In this document: positions 31,783 to 38,888 of the stretch, one piece after another | How positions within the stretch are numbered: position 1 is the stretch's first letter | How the letters are laid out: each line of letters starts with the position of its first letter | Assembly (NCBI GenBank): GCA_050260415.1 | Contig: JBLNCE010000120.1 | Location: 1 to 50,907 of the forward strand | Direction of reading: 5' to 3' | DNA: 50,907 bases | From: JBLNCE01 sp050260415 | GTDB taxonomy: Bacteria; Bacillota; UBA4882; JAAYXC01 | The notes under the pieces: generated by a model | What the model saw: the letters and a program-made list of their open reading frames with translations, nothing else | What the model was told of the DNA's origin: nothing | Databases searched by the model: none | Program-made: the position numbers and the translations under genes

Positions 31783-31810
31783 GGAAGGGCCGCCCTTCGG
31801 CGGCCCTTCC
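31783..31810 (+). terminator. Strong hairpin, probable terminator of the DUF6338 unit
   Basis: GGAAGGGCCGCC-CTTC-GGCGGCCCTTCC is a perfect 12-bp stem with a 4-nt loop. No T-run follows, so it may act as an RNA stabiliser instead. Confidence 0.6.
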
Positions 31811-32100
31811 ACAGTCCATCCCTGAACCATCCATGACCGGGGAACTCCTGCACACGCTCCTTCTGTTACTAATATCGGCCGGCGCTCCCCGGAAAGAAAG
31901 ATCGCTCTCGGGCGTTCTGGCAGCATCTGGTCCGGCTAGGCGGGTCTAGAAAATACGGCCGTGACTGCTTGGCCTTTTTTTGCCGGAATGAGCCGTTTTT
32001 TACGTGATAATCATGTTGACGCCCGTGGCAACACTGTTGCGGCTGCCTGATCTTTCGCGCCATGAGTGCAGGTAATCGCCGCGTGGGCGGACATTGCCAG

Positions 32101-32129
32101 TTGACCGGGGGACGGGTTTGTGGTATTAT
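32101..32129 (+). promoter_or_regulatory. tRNA-Arg promoter
   Basis: TTGACC (32101-32106), a 17-bp spacer and TATTAT (32124-32129); a TATAAT overlaps 3 nt further on. Confidence 0.75.
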
Positions 32130-32163
32130 AATTAGTGCCTCGCGGGAGGTACACAGTTTAGAC

Positions 32164-32240
32164 GCGCCCGTAGCTCAGCTGGATAGAGTGCCGGACTACG
32201 AATCCGTAGGTCGCAAGTTCGAATCTTGCCGGGCGCGCCA
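32164..32240 (+). tRNA. tRNA-Arg (ACG)
   Basis: Acceptor GCGCCCG/CGGGCGC, anticodon ACG at 32198-32200 (A34 would be converted to inosine) and T arm GCAAG-TTCGAAT-CTTGC with CCA encoded. The first pair of the anticodon stem is C-U (32191 with 32207), and the D stem has a G-U pair. The rest is normal and the gene has a promoter and terminator, so it is probably functional. Confidence 0.93.
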
Positions 32241-32250
32241 TGAATGATTA

Positions 32251-32281
32251 GGGTTTCCGGGATCACCGGGAACCTTTTTTT
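32251..32281 (+). terminator. Terminator after tRNA-Arg
   Basis: GGTTTCCGG pairs with CCGGGAACC around GATCA, followed by seven T. One of the cleanest terminators in the window. Confidence 0.88.
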
Positions 32282-32406
32282 GTTGCCTGAGCGCCCATGG
32301 AGCGCCAGGGAGCGCCTCTTATCCCGGAGCCTTATCTTGCAAAGCAGGACGCTCTTTCTTATCATACATAAGCTTTTGTCTATGGGCGAATCCTAAGGAC
32401 GGAGGG

Positions 32407-32865
32407 ATGGCCCTGGAAAGCAGGTTTCTCGCCGGGGTGGTGGCGGGTGTTATTGCCGGAATGGCAAAGGACCTATCAGACCTTGTCTCCTTCTACCTTT
32501 TTCGCTTATCAACGACCAGATTTCTAGACTTCTCCGCCTTTCTTATCTTTGGACACAAACCCCGAACCATTGTCGAGACGACCTTTGCCATTGCGGCCCA
32601 AATTGGATGGAGTGCTGCGTTGGCAGTCTTTTTTTGTTTTCTTGTTCCATTGATTGGGCGGCGTAATTACCTTCTCAAGAGTACCTTCTTTGGCGTGGCC
32701 GCTTGGTTCACTATCTACGCCGTTTTGGCCCTCCACAAGGTGCACGGCCTTTACGGTTTCTCCTTGTCGTCCTGTGTCTCCAATATCTTTGGCGCAATTC
32801 TCTTTGGCCTTGTCCTAGGCCTTGTGTCTCAGCGACTTCTACCATGCGACAGGGCCAGCATCTGA
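32407..32865 (+). CDS. Four-helix membrane protein, first of a tandem paralogous pair
   Basis: A 152-residue polytopic protein with about four membrane helices and little else. Its sequence aligns with the next gene over nearly the whole length: FLAGVVAGVIAGMAKDLSDLVSFYLF against FTKGMIAGTVAGLVLAAENLSSYYLF, then RFLDFSAFLIFGHKP against RALDFASILIYGHTP and RRNYLLKSTFFGVAAWFTIY against SKNYLLKGWMFSVFLWFSIY. AAGGACGGAGGG precedes the ATG. I do not recognise a characterised family. Tandem small membrane proteins may form hetero-oligomers. Confidence 0.75.
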   Translation: MALESRFLAGVVAGVIAGMAKDLSDLVSFYLFRLSTTRFLDFSAFLIFGHKPRTIVETTFAIAAQIGWSAALAVFFCFLVPLIGRRNYLLKSTFFGVAAWFTIYAVLALHKVHGLYGFSLSSCVSNIFGAILFGLVLGLVSQRLLPCDRASI

Positions 32866-32880
32866 AAGGTGGTTTTCACC

Positions 32881-33351
32881 ATGGCCTGGGCCATTGATGA
32901 TCGATTTACCAAGGGGATGATCGCCGGGACTGTGGCGGGGTTGGTTTTGGCGGCAGAGAACCTTTCATCATATTACCTTTTCCACTTTACCAAGAGAAGA
33001 GCCCTCGATTTTGCATCGATCCTGATCTACGGGCATACACCCCACGGGTTGTGGGAATCGCTCTTCGCAGAATTGGCCGTGTTTGTCTTTACGGCGGTTC
33101 TGGGCATCATCTTCGCTTTCCTGGTTCCAGGGATAACAAGTAAAAACTACCTGCTCAAAGGCTGGATGTTCTCCGTCTTCCTGTGGTTTTCGATCTACGT
33201 CATCGGGACGCTCTACAAGACGCCCATCATCAGCAAGATCGATCTGCCCACCGCCGCCTCCAATTTTATTTCCACGTCGATATTCGGCGTTGTGCTGGCC
33301 TATGTGCTCCGCCTCCTGGACAAAAGGACGGAACGCCGGCCAGCCCGCTGA
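32881..33351 (+). CDS. Four-helix membrane protein, second of the tandem pair
   Basis: A 156-residue paralogue of the preceding gene with about four membrane helices and a basic C-terminal tail (LLDKRTERRPAR). Conserved positions include the SYYLF/SFYLF segment, YGHTP/FGHKP and KNYLLKG. ATG 32881 is used because AAAGGTGG (32865-32872) is well spaced; GTG 32869 lies within that site. The genes are 15 nt apart and a terminator follows, so they form a two-gene unit. Function unknown. Confidence 0.75.
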   Translation: MAWAIDDRFTKGMIAGTVAGLVLAAENLSSYYLFHFTKRRALDFASILIYGHTPHGLWESLFAELAVFVFTAVLGIIFAFLVPGITSKNYLLKGWMFSVFLWFSIYVIGTLYKTPIISKIDLPTAASNFISTSIFGVVLAYVLRLLDKRTERRPAR

Positions 33352-33373
33352 CTAAAGGCGTTGCAGCAAAAAA

Positions 33374-33401
33374 AGAAGCCGCTCCGTCTGGGGCGGCTTT
33401 T
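33374..33401 (+). terminator. Terminator after the membrane-protein pair
   Basis: AAGCCGC pairs with GCGGCTT (extended by CC/GG) and ends in TTTT. Upstream A-runs make it usable on both strands. Confidence 0.75.
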
Positions 33402-33504
33402 CTGCATTCACGGCTCATCTCCCGCCCAATTCTTCCAGGCATACCGCGCCCAACGCTCGGCAAACCTAGATCATAACCGGGTATCCAAAGAGGTGGAATT
33501 CTCC

Positions 33505-34191
33505 GTGTCGCTTGGGCTGGTTCTCCTGGCAATCGTCTCCGTCCTCGTCCTCCTGGGCTTGGCCCAGCGCGTGCTCGACCGGATGTACCTGTCCGACTGG
33601 GGGGCCCTGCTCTTCCTGGGCGGTATGGTGGTGGGCAGCTTTATCGAGATTCCCATCTCGCGCGGCAGCGTGCCGGTGTCGGTAAACGTCGGGGGGGCGC
33701 TCTTTCCGGCGGGGTTGGCGGCGTACGTGCTCTCGCGGGCTGGTACTCCTTGGGAGAAATGGCGGGCGGTCCTGGCCTCGGCCGTGACCGCGGGCATCAT
33801 CTATGCCCTGAGCAAGCTGATCAATTTCGGCGAGAAGGAAATGTATCTCGATCCCCTCTACCTCTGGGCGGCCGTCGCCGGGGTCGTGGCGTATCTCGTG
33901 GGACGCTCGCGGCGCACGGCCTTTATCTCGGCCACCCTGGGGCTGATCCTGATGGATCTCATCCACATCGTGGAGGCCGCCGCGGCCAGGAGCGGCGCGG
34001 CGACCCGGATCGGCGGGGCCGGGGCTTTCGACAGCATCGTCCTGGCCGGTCTCTTGGCCGTGCTGCTCGCGGAGATCTTCGGCGAAACCAGGGAGAAGCT
34101 GGGCGGCGGACCCCATGACGACGCCTCGCGCCCGGCGGGTCTGCGGCGGGAGGAAATCGTCGAACGGCTCGAGGACGACGAGGAAAGGTGA
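33505..34191 (+). CDS. DUF1614 membrane protein
   Basis: A 228-residue membrane protein with about six helices, matching DUF1614. The pattern GALLFLGGMVVGSFIEIPISRG is followed by VSVNVGGALFPAGLAAYVL and the helical segments up to LAGLLAVLLAEIFGE. The tail is hydrophilic and acidic (EEIVERLEDDEER). GTG 33505 follows GAGGTGG by 8 nt; the frame is open further upstream without a site. The stop codon overlaps the spoIIP start by one base. Function unknown, but the position beside spoIIP suggests a sporulation link. Confidence 0.85.
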   Translation: MSLGLVLLAIVSVLVLLGLAQRVLDRMYLSDWGALLFLGGMVVGSFIEIPISRGSVPVSVNVGGALFPAGLAAYVLSRAGTPWEKWRAVLASAVTAGIIYALSKLINFGEKEMYLDPLYLWAAVAGVVAYLVGRSRRTAFISATLGLILMDLIHIVEAAAARSGAATRIGGAGAFDSIVLAGLLAVLLAEIFGETREKLGGGPHDDASRPAGLRREEIVERLEDDEER

Positions 34192-35357
34192 TGATCGCGG
34201 TGCGTAAGGTGATCTCGATCGCGGCGCTCGCCTGCCTGGCCGTCATGGTTGCGGCCGTGCCGGCGCGGGCCGAAGAGGAAAGAAGCAAGGGCTACTACAC
34301 CATGGTGGATAAGGATACCGGACAGGTAATCTGCCGGACCGGGATCGTCATCTACCCCGGTGATCAATATCTCACCGGCAATAACCTGCTCTACCGGGTG
34401 GTGCGCCTGGATGGCGACACGGCCTATGCGGAATACCTGGGCCGCGAAGAGCTGAGCGCGGCGCTGCCACCCGAGCGGGGTTGGCTGGCCCGCGCCTTCG
34501 ACGGCGTGGCCGGTTTTCTGGGCCTGGCCCAGGGAGGCGGCAAGTCGGGGCCAGTGGCCATCTACCATACGCACAGCGACGAGTCCTATATACCGACCGA
34601 CGGCGCCGCCAGCACACCGGGCTTCGGCGGGATCTACCGGGTGGGCAAATCCCTGGCCGAGCGGCTGATGCGCGGCGGGGTGCGGGCGATTCACTCCGAG
34701 GCCAATCACAACCCGCATGACGGCTTGGCGTACGAACGTTCCCGCCGGACGGCCACCGATCTCCTGAAGCAAAGTCCCGCCGCACTGCTCGACGTCCACC
34801 GCGACGCCGCGCCGCGCCAGGAATACGCGGACCAGGTGAACAGCCAGGGTGTGACCAAGGTCCAGATCGTCCTCGGGCGAAGCAACCCGAACCTCAAGGC
34901 CAACGAGGCCTTCGCCAGGCGGCTCAAGGCCGTCGTGGACCGGAAGTATCCCGGCCTAATCAAGGGCATCTATTACGGCCACGGCAAGTACAACCAGGAC
35001 CTCTCCCCGCGCGCGCTCCTCCTGGAGATGGGCGCCCAGTCCAATGCCCGTGAATCCGCGGAGCGTGGGGCGATGATCTTCGCCGCCGCCGCGGAGAGCC
35101 TGGTGGGGGCCGGACCCGCCGGCCGCAGCAGGGAAGCCTCCGGTGCCTGGCGCTCGGTCCTCTACGTGCTCGGTGGCGTCCTGGTGGTGGCGGTCATCTT
35201 TCTCCTGCTCAACTCCGGCTCGTTCAGCGGCGCCAGCCGCAATCTGGGGCGTTTCTTCCGGAGCGAGTTTACGAGCGCCCTGGGGGCCAAGAAGCCGAAG
35301 CGGACAAAGGCAACCGAGCCCGGCCAGGACGAGGGGGACCGGCGGGATCGGGAGTAG
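34191..35357 (+). CDS. spoIIP: Stage II sporulation protein P
   Basis: A 388-residue SpoIIP, the amidase/endopeptidase that degrades septal peptidoglycan during forespore engulfment together with SpoIID and SpoIIM. A signal peptide occupies about residues 1-27 (cleavage near ARA-EE). The catalytic domain includes VAIYHTHSDESYIPTDG, ALLDVHRDA and LLLEMGAQSNARESAERGA, with the zinc-binding His and Glu residues expected of the family. Unusually, a membrane helix (SVLYVLGGVLVVAVIFLLL) and a basic tail follow the catalytic domain, so the C-terminus also anchors. Start and stop both overlap neighbours by one base. Confidence 0.9.
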   Translation: MIAVRKVISIAALACLAVMVAAVPARAEEERSKGYYTMVDKDTGQVICRTGIVIYPGDQYLTGNNLLYRVVRLDGDTAYAEYLGREELSAALPPERGWLARAFDGVAGFLGLAQGGGKSGPVAIYHTHSDESYIPTDGAASTPGFGGIYRVGKSLAERLMRGGVRAIHSEANHNPHDGLAYERSRRTATDLLKQSPAALLDVHRDAAPRQEYADQVNSQGVTKVQIVLGRSNPNLKANEAFARRLKAVVDRKYPGLIKGIYYGHGKYNQDLSPRALLLEMGAQSNARESAERGAMIFAAAAESLVGAGPAGRSREASGAWRSVLYVLGGVLVVAVIFLLLNSGSFSGASRNLGRFFRSEFTSALGAKKPKRTKATEPGQDEGDRRDRE

Positions 35358-35815
35358 TGAAGATCATTTACCACTGCTGCCATGGGGGGTGCGCGGCCTC
35401 CGTCGCCGCCGCCGTGCACCTCGGTATGCTGCCCGAATCGGGACGGCCGCGCGGGCAGGACATCTTATCGGCGCCGTATTTTGGGCATCTCGATCGGCAT
35501 GACCTGGGGTTCCTCTTTCCATGCGGACAAGCGGGGGGGGCGGATGAGGTTTTCGTGGCCGGCTGGAGTTGCGACGCGAGCATCATGGTGAACGCCGCCC
35601 AAGCCGCCGTGCGGTTAGCCGGCGCGGACCCCGGCGGCTTCGTCACGATCGACTGTTCCCATGCCTACAACCGCTGCTTGTATCTGCTGGCACATGTCGT
35701 ACGGTTTCTCTGCGGCGCGCGCGCACGGAGAAGATTCCTGGCCCAAACCATGCTCCGGCGCTATCCCCGGCTCGTGCGGGCGGCGCAAGCGGGCAGGGAT
35801 CGGATTTCATCATGA
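35357..35815 (+). CDS. DUF3189 family protein, copy 1
   Basis: A 152-residue protein of DUF3189. The opening MKIIYHCCHGGCAASVAAAVHLGMLPESGRP is the family hallmark, with the paired cysteines near the N-terminus. GTG 35357 shares one base with the spoIIP stop. A second copy follows with a 4-nt overlap. Function is unknown; the family is found in spore-forming Clostridia, usually near sporulation genes. Confidence 0.82.
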   Translation: MKIIYHCCHGGCAASVAAAVHLGMLPESGRPRGQDILSAPYFGHLDRHDLGFLFPCGQAGGADEVFVAGWSCDASIMVNAAQAAVRLAGADPGGFVTIDCSHAYNRCLYLLAHVVRFLCGARARRRFLAQTMLRRYPRLVRAAQAGRDRISS

Positions 35816-36276
35816 AGGTGTTCTACCAGTGCTACGGCAGGTCACATACCTCGATCGTGGCCGCGCACATTCACTTGGGCAACCTGCCGGAGTCCGGCAC
35901 GCCGACCGTGCGCCAGATCACCGCCCTGCCGCAATTCGACGCGGCAAAACGGCATGATTTCGGCCGTCCATTGCTGATGGGGCGGGACGGAGCCGGCCAT
36001 GAAGTCTACGCCCTCGGTCTCGCGCTCGCCGTGCAAGCCGGTTTGGGCGCCATCTACAGCATCTTCCGCCTGAACGGGGAGGCGGAGGAGCCGCTCGTGG
36101 TCAATGCGCTGAAAGGACTAGGTGTCCTCGCCCGGATCGGAGGAGGGCTTTCCCGGGAATTCGGCCTCGTTAGCATCGGACGACCCTTGGTTGCTTACGG
36201 TATCAAGCAGATCTTTCCGCGGCTCGTGGCGACGGTCGACGCGGTCAAACGTTTCCTGGAGGAAAGCGCCCGATGA
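35812..36276 (+). CDS. DUF3189 family protein, copy 2
   Basis: A 154-residue paralogue of the previous gene. It opens MKVFYQCYGRSHTSIVAAHIHLGNLPESGTP; compared with copy 1 it keeps one of the Cys positions, and HCCHGGC is replaced by QCYGRSH. It ends in a helical tail (AVKRFLEESAR). ATG 35812 overlaps the upstream stop by 4 nt and its own stop overlaps the next start by 4 nt. The two copies have diverged strongly and probably differ in function. Confidence 0.82.
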   Translation: MKVFYQCYGRSHTSIVAAHIHLGNLPESGTPTVRQITALPQFDAAKRHDFGRPLLMGRDGAGHEVYALGLALAVQAGLGAIYSIFRLNGEAEEPLVVNALKGLGVLARIGGGLSREFGLVSIGRPLVAYGIKQIFPRLVATVDAVKRFLEESAR

Positions 36277-36851
36277 ACAACAGCCCTATTCCGGTCATCG
36301 TCGTCACGGACGGGGACGCGACGGCCCGCCGGGCCGTGGAGAGAGCGGCCGCCAATATCGGCGGACGCTGTATCTCCTTGTCCGCCGGCAATCCCACCGA
36401 GGTTTCCGGGGCCGAGATCGTGTCCGCGATCAAGCGGGCGCAAGGCAGCCCGGTGCTGGTCATGATCGACGACGGGGGAAAACGCGGCCGTGGGCCGGGT
36501 GAAAAGGCGCTGGCCGCAATCGCGGACGATCCGGAGGTGCGGATCATCGGCGCCATCGCCGTGGCGTCGCATACCGACCGCGTCGAGGGCGTTCCGGTCA
36601 CGGCCTCGGTCGATAGGAGAGGAAGAACGGTCGAAGGCGCCGTGGACAAGGACGGTCTGCCGCTGCACGAGGCCAGGCTCCAGGGGGACACGGTTGACAT
36701 CCTCAATCAGATGGAGGTACCGGTGGTCATCGGGCTTGGGGATCTGGGTAAGATGGACCATGCCGACAAGGTTGCGGACGGGGCGCGCATTACCACCGAG
36801 GCCGTGCGGGAAATCATGCGCCGTGCCGGGCTGTGTGTGGCCGATGGCTGA
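36273..36851 (+). CDS. Stage V sporulation protein AE-type (SpoVAEA)
   Basis: A 192-residue soluble protein matching the SpoVAE N-terminal/SpoVAEA family. The signatures are VIVVTDGDATARRAVERAAANIGGRCISLSAGNPTEVSG, VLVMIDDGGKRGRGPGEKAL and RIIGAIAVASHTDRVEGVPV. In Bacillus the spoVA operon serves dipicolinate uptake into the forespore. Here the gene is isolated from the other spoVA genes and embedded in the spoIIP-to-activase operon. The stop overlaps the next gene by 8 nt. Confidence 0.85.
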   Translation: MNNSPIPVIVVTDGDATARRAVERAAANIGGRCISLSAGNPTEVSGAEIVSAIKRAQGSPVLVMIDDGGKRGRGPGEKALAAIADDPEVRIIGAIAVASHTDRVEGVPVTASVDRRGRTVEGAVDKDGLPLHEARLQGDTVDILNQMEVPVVIGLGDLGKMDHADKVADGARITTEAVREIMRRAGLCVADG

Positions 36852-37779
36852 GAGAATCCGGCTCGGGCTGCCTCGGGCGCTGCTTTACTACTGGTTCGCG
36901 CCTCTATGGGAGGCTTTCTTTGGCGTGCTGGGCGTGCGCCCGATCGTCTCCCCGGAGACCAACAAGGCCCTCCTCGGGTTGGGCCTCAAAGCCGCGCTCG
37001 ATGACGTCTGCCTGCCGGTAAAGCTCTTTCTGGGCCATGCTGCCTATCTCAGCGCGCAATGCGACGTCCTCATGGTACCCCATCTGATTTCCCTGGAAAA
37101 CAGGGCTTTTACCTGTCCGAAGTTCATGGGGTTGCCGGATCTCGTACGCCAGGCGCTACCCGGTGCGAGGACGATGACGGCGAGGGTCGACATCAGGGGC
37201 GGTGCGACCTGGGAGATGTCCGCGCGTGAAGCCGCGGCCGCCCTGGGTTTTCGCGGAGGAAGTTTTCTAAAGGCTTGGCGCGCCGCCCGCGCGGCCCAAG
37301 CCGAGTATGGCGAGGCGTTGCGTTCAGGAACCGCGCTTGGGCTGCCGCCCGGTACGGAAACCGGCCCGAACCTGGCCGTACTCGGGCATCCATATTGCCT
37401 CTACGACCGGTTCATCAACATGGATCTGCTCAACCGGTTGGCTGCCGCGGGCTGCCGGGTAATAACGCCCGAGATGCTGCCCGCGTCCGCCATCGAGGAA
37501 GGGCTCGCCTACCTGCCAAAATCGCTCTTTTGGTCGTTTGGCCGGCGGCAACTCGGCGCGGCATACCATTTGCTCGGGGCGGGACGGTGCGATGGAATCG
37601 TGCATGCGACCGCATTCGCCTGCGGGCCCGAGGCCCTGGTGGGCGAACTGGCCGAGAAAGCCGCAGCGAGGTGGCGTGTGCCCATGCTCCGCCTGCACCT
37701 GGACGAGCATACGGGCGAGGCTGGCTTTCTGACGCGGCTCGAGGCATTCCTGGACATGATCGGCAGGTGGCGCAGGTGA
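36844..37779 (+). CDS. Acyl-CoA dehydratase activase-related protein (DUF2229 type)
   Basis: A 311-residue protein of the DUF2229 / 2-hydroxyacyl-CoA dehydratase activase-related family. It begins IRLGLPRALLYYWFAPLWEAFFGVLG and contains the conserved DDVCLPVKLFLGHAAYL, with Cys in the CLPVK motif. ENRAFTCPKFMGLPD and ACGPEALVGEL also hold conserved cysteines. The end VPMLRLHLDEHTGEAGFLTRLEAFLDM is shared with the next gene. Such proteins may bind an iron-sulfur cluster and partner an ASKHA activase. The substrate is unknown. It overlaps both neighbours. Confidence 0.82.
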   Translation: MAERIRLGLPRALLYYWFAPLWEAFFGVLGVRPIVSPETNKALLGLGLKAALDDVCLPVKLFLGHAAYLSAQCDVLMVPHLISLENRAFTCPKFMGLPDLVRQALPGARTMTARVDIRGGATWEMSAREAAAALGFRGGSFLKAWRAARAAQAEYGEALRSGTALGLPPGTETGPNLAVLGHPYCLYDRFINMDLLNRLAAAGCRVITPEMLPASAIEEGLAYLPKSLFWSFGRRQLGAAYHLLGAGRCDGIVHATAFACGPEALVGELAEKAAARWRVPMLRLHLDEHTGEAGFLTRLEAFLDMIGRWRR

Positions 37780-38888
37780 AAGTCACTTTCCCCCATATGG
37801 GCACAGCGCACTTGGTCTTTACCACCTTGCTGGCGGACCTGGGCCTTGAACCCGTCGTGCCGCCGCCTACCAGCCAGCGTACGTTGGCGCTCGGTGTCAA
37901 ATACGCGCCCGAATTCGCCTGTTTTCCCCTGAAGGTGAACTTGGGCAACTATCTCGAAGCCTTCGCGGCGGGAGCCGAGGCGATCCTGATGGTCGGCGGC
38001 GTGGGTCCCTGCCGGCTGGGTTACTACGCGGAGGTCGAGCGGGAGATCCTGCGCGGCCTGGGCCATGATTTCGAGATGATCGTGCTGGAACCACCAAAGC
38101 ACGGCTGGGGGGAACTCCGGCGGGCCTTGCGGCGGGTCCTTCCCCGGGCCAGCCTGGCCCGGATCGGGCGGGCGGTCGCGTTTGCCTATGCGAAGCTCGC
38201 CGCCATAGATGCGATCGAGCGTTTGGTCAACCGCATCCGTCCGCGCGAACGCAACCGCGGCGAAACCACGCGCATTTGGCGGGAATGCCAGAAGATCCTG
38301 GCGCCGGCGGCGACCATCCAAGGATTGCGCGCCGCCGAAAACCGTTGCCGCGAGCTGCTCGCGCAGATACCCGTCTCGCCGGACCCACCACCGCTACGGG
38401 TGGCCCTGGGGGGAGAGATCTACATGGTCCTGGAGCCGGCGGTCAACTTCGAACTGGAAAGGGTCCTGGGCGAGAGCGGGGCCGAGGTAAAAAGGGAGAT
38501 CTACCTGTCCGCCTGGGTGCGGGACCAACTGCTGCGCAGCTTCGTCTCGCGGCGCTGGTTCGAGCGGGTCAGAGCCTTGGCCCGCCCTTACCTGGCCAAT
38601 TTCGTCGGCGGGCACGGGCTTGAGAGCGTCGCCCAGGCGGTCGACGCCGCCGTCAACCGTCTCGACGGGATGATCCAGGTGGCGCCCTTTACCTGTATGC
38701 CCGAGATCATCGCGCAGAGCGTCCTGCCCACGGTGAGCAGGTCGCTCGACCTACCGGTGATGACGCTCGTGCTCGACGAGCATGCGGGCGAGGCGGGCGT
38801 CCTGACCCGCGTGGAAGCTTTTCTCGATCTCCTCGCCAGGCGGCGGAAAGGGGTGCCGATCTCTGAACCAGTGTTACTTGGGCGTTGA
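37776..38888 (+). CDS. HgdB/HgdC-related CoA dehydratase-family protein
   Basis: A 370-residue protein of the same superfamily as the preceding gene. VKVTFPHMGTAHLVFTTLLADLGLEPVVPPPT is the typical start. KYAPEFACFPLKVNLGNYLEA and VGGVGPCRLGYYAEV contain conserved cysteines likely to ligate an iron-sulfur cluster. The C-terminus VAPFTCMPEIIAQSVLPTVSRSLDLPVMTLVLDEHAGEAGVLTRVEAFLDLL matches dehydratase subunit B folds. GTG 37776 overlaps the upstream stop by 4 nt. It probably forms a complex with its two operon partners. Confidence 0.82.
   Translation: MKVTFPHMGTAHLVFTTLLADLGLEPVVPPPTSQRTLALGVKYAPEFACFPLKVNLGNYLEAFAAGAEAILMVGGVGPCRLGYYAEVEREILRGLGHDFEMIVLEPPKHGWGELRRALRRVLPRASLARIGRAVAFAYAKLAAIDAIERLVNRIRPRERNRGETTRIWRECQKILAPAATIQGLRAAENRCRELLAQIPVSPDPPPLRVALGGEIYMVLEPAVNFELERVLGESGAEVKREIYLSAWVRDQLLRSFVSRRWFERVRALARPYLANFVGGHGLESVAQAVDAAVNRLDGMIQVAPFTCMPEIIAQSVLPTVSRSLDLPVMTLVLDEHAGEAGVLTRVEAFLDLLARRRKGVPISEPVLLGR

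Larger units (their letters stand above)
31728..32163. other. Intergenic region before tRNA-Arg
   Basis: No gene seen. It includes a perfect 12-bp hairpin at 31783-31810 and the tRNA-Arg promoter at 32101-32129. Confidence 0.6.
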
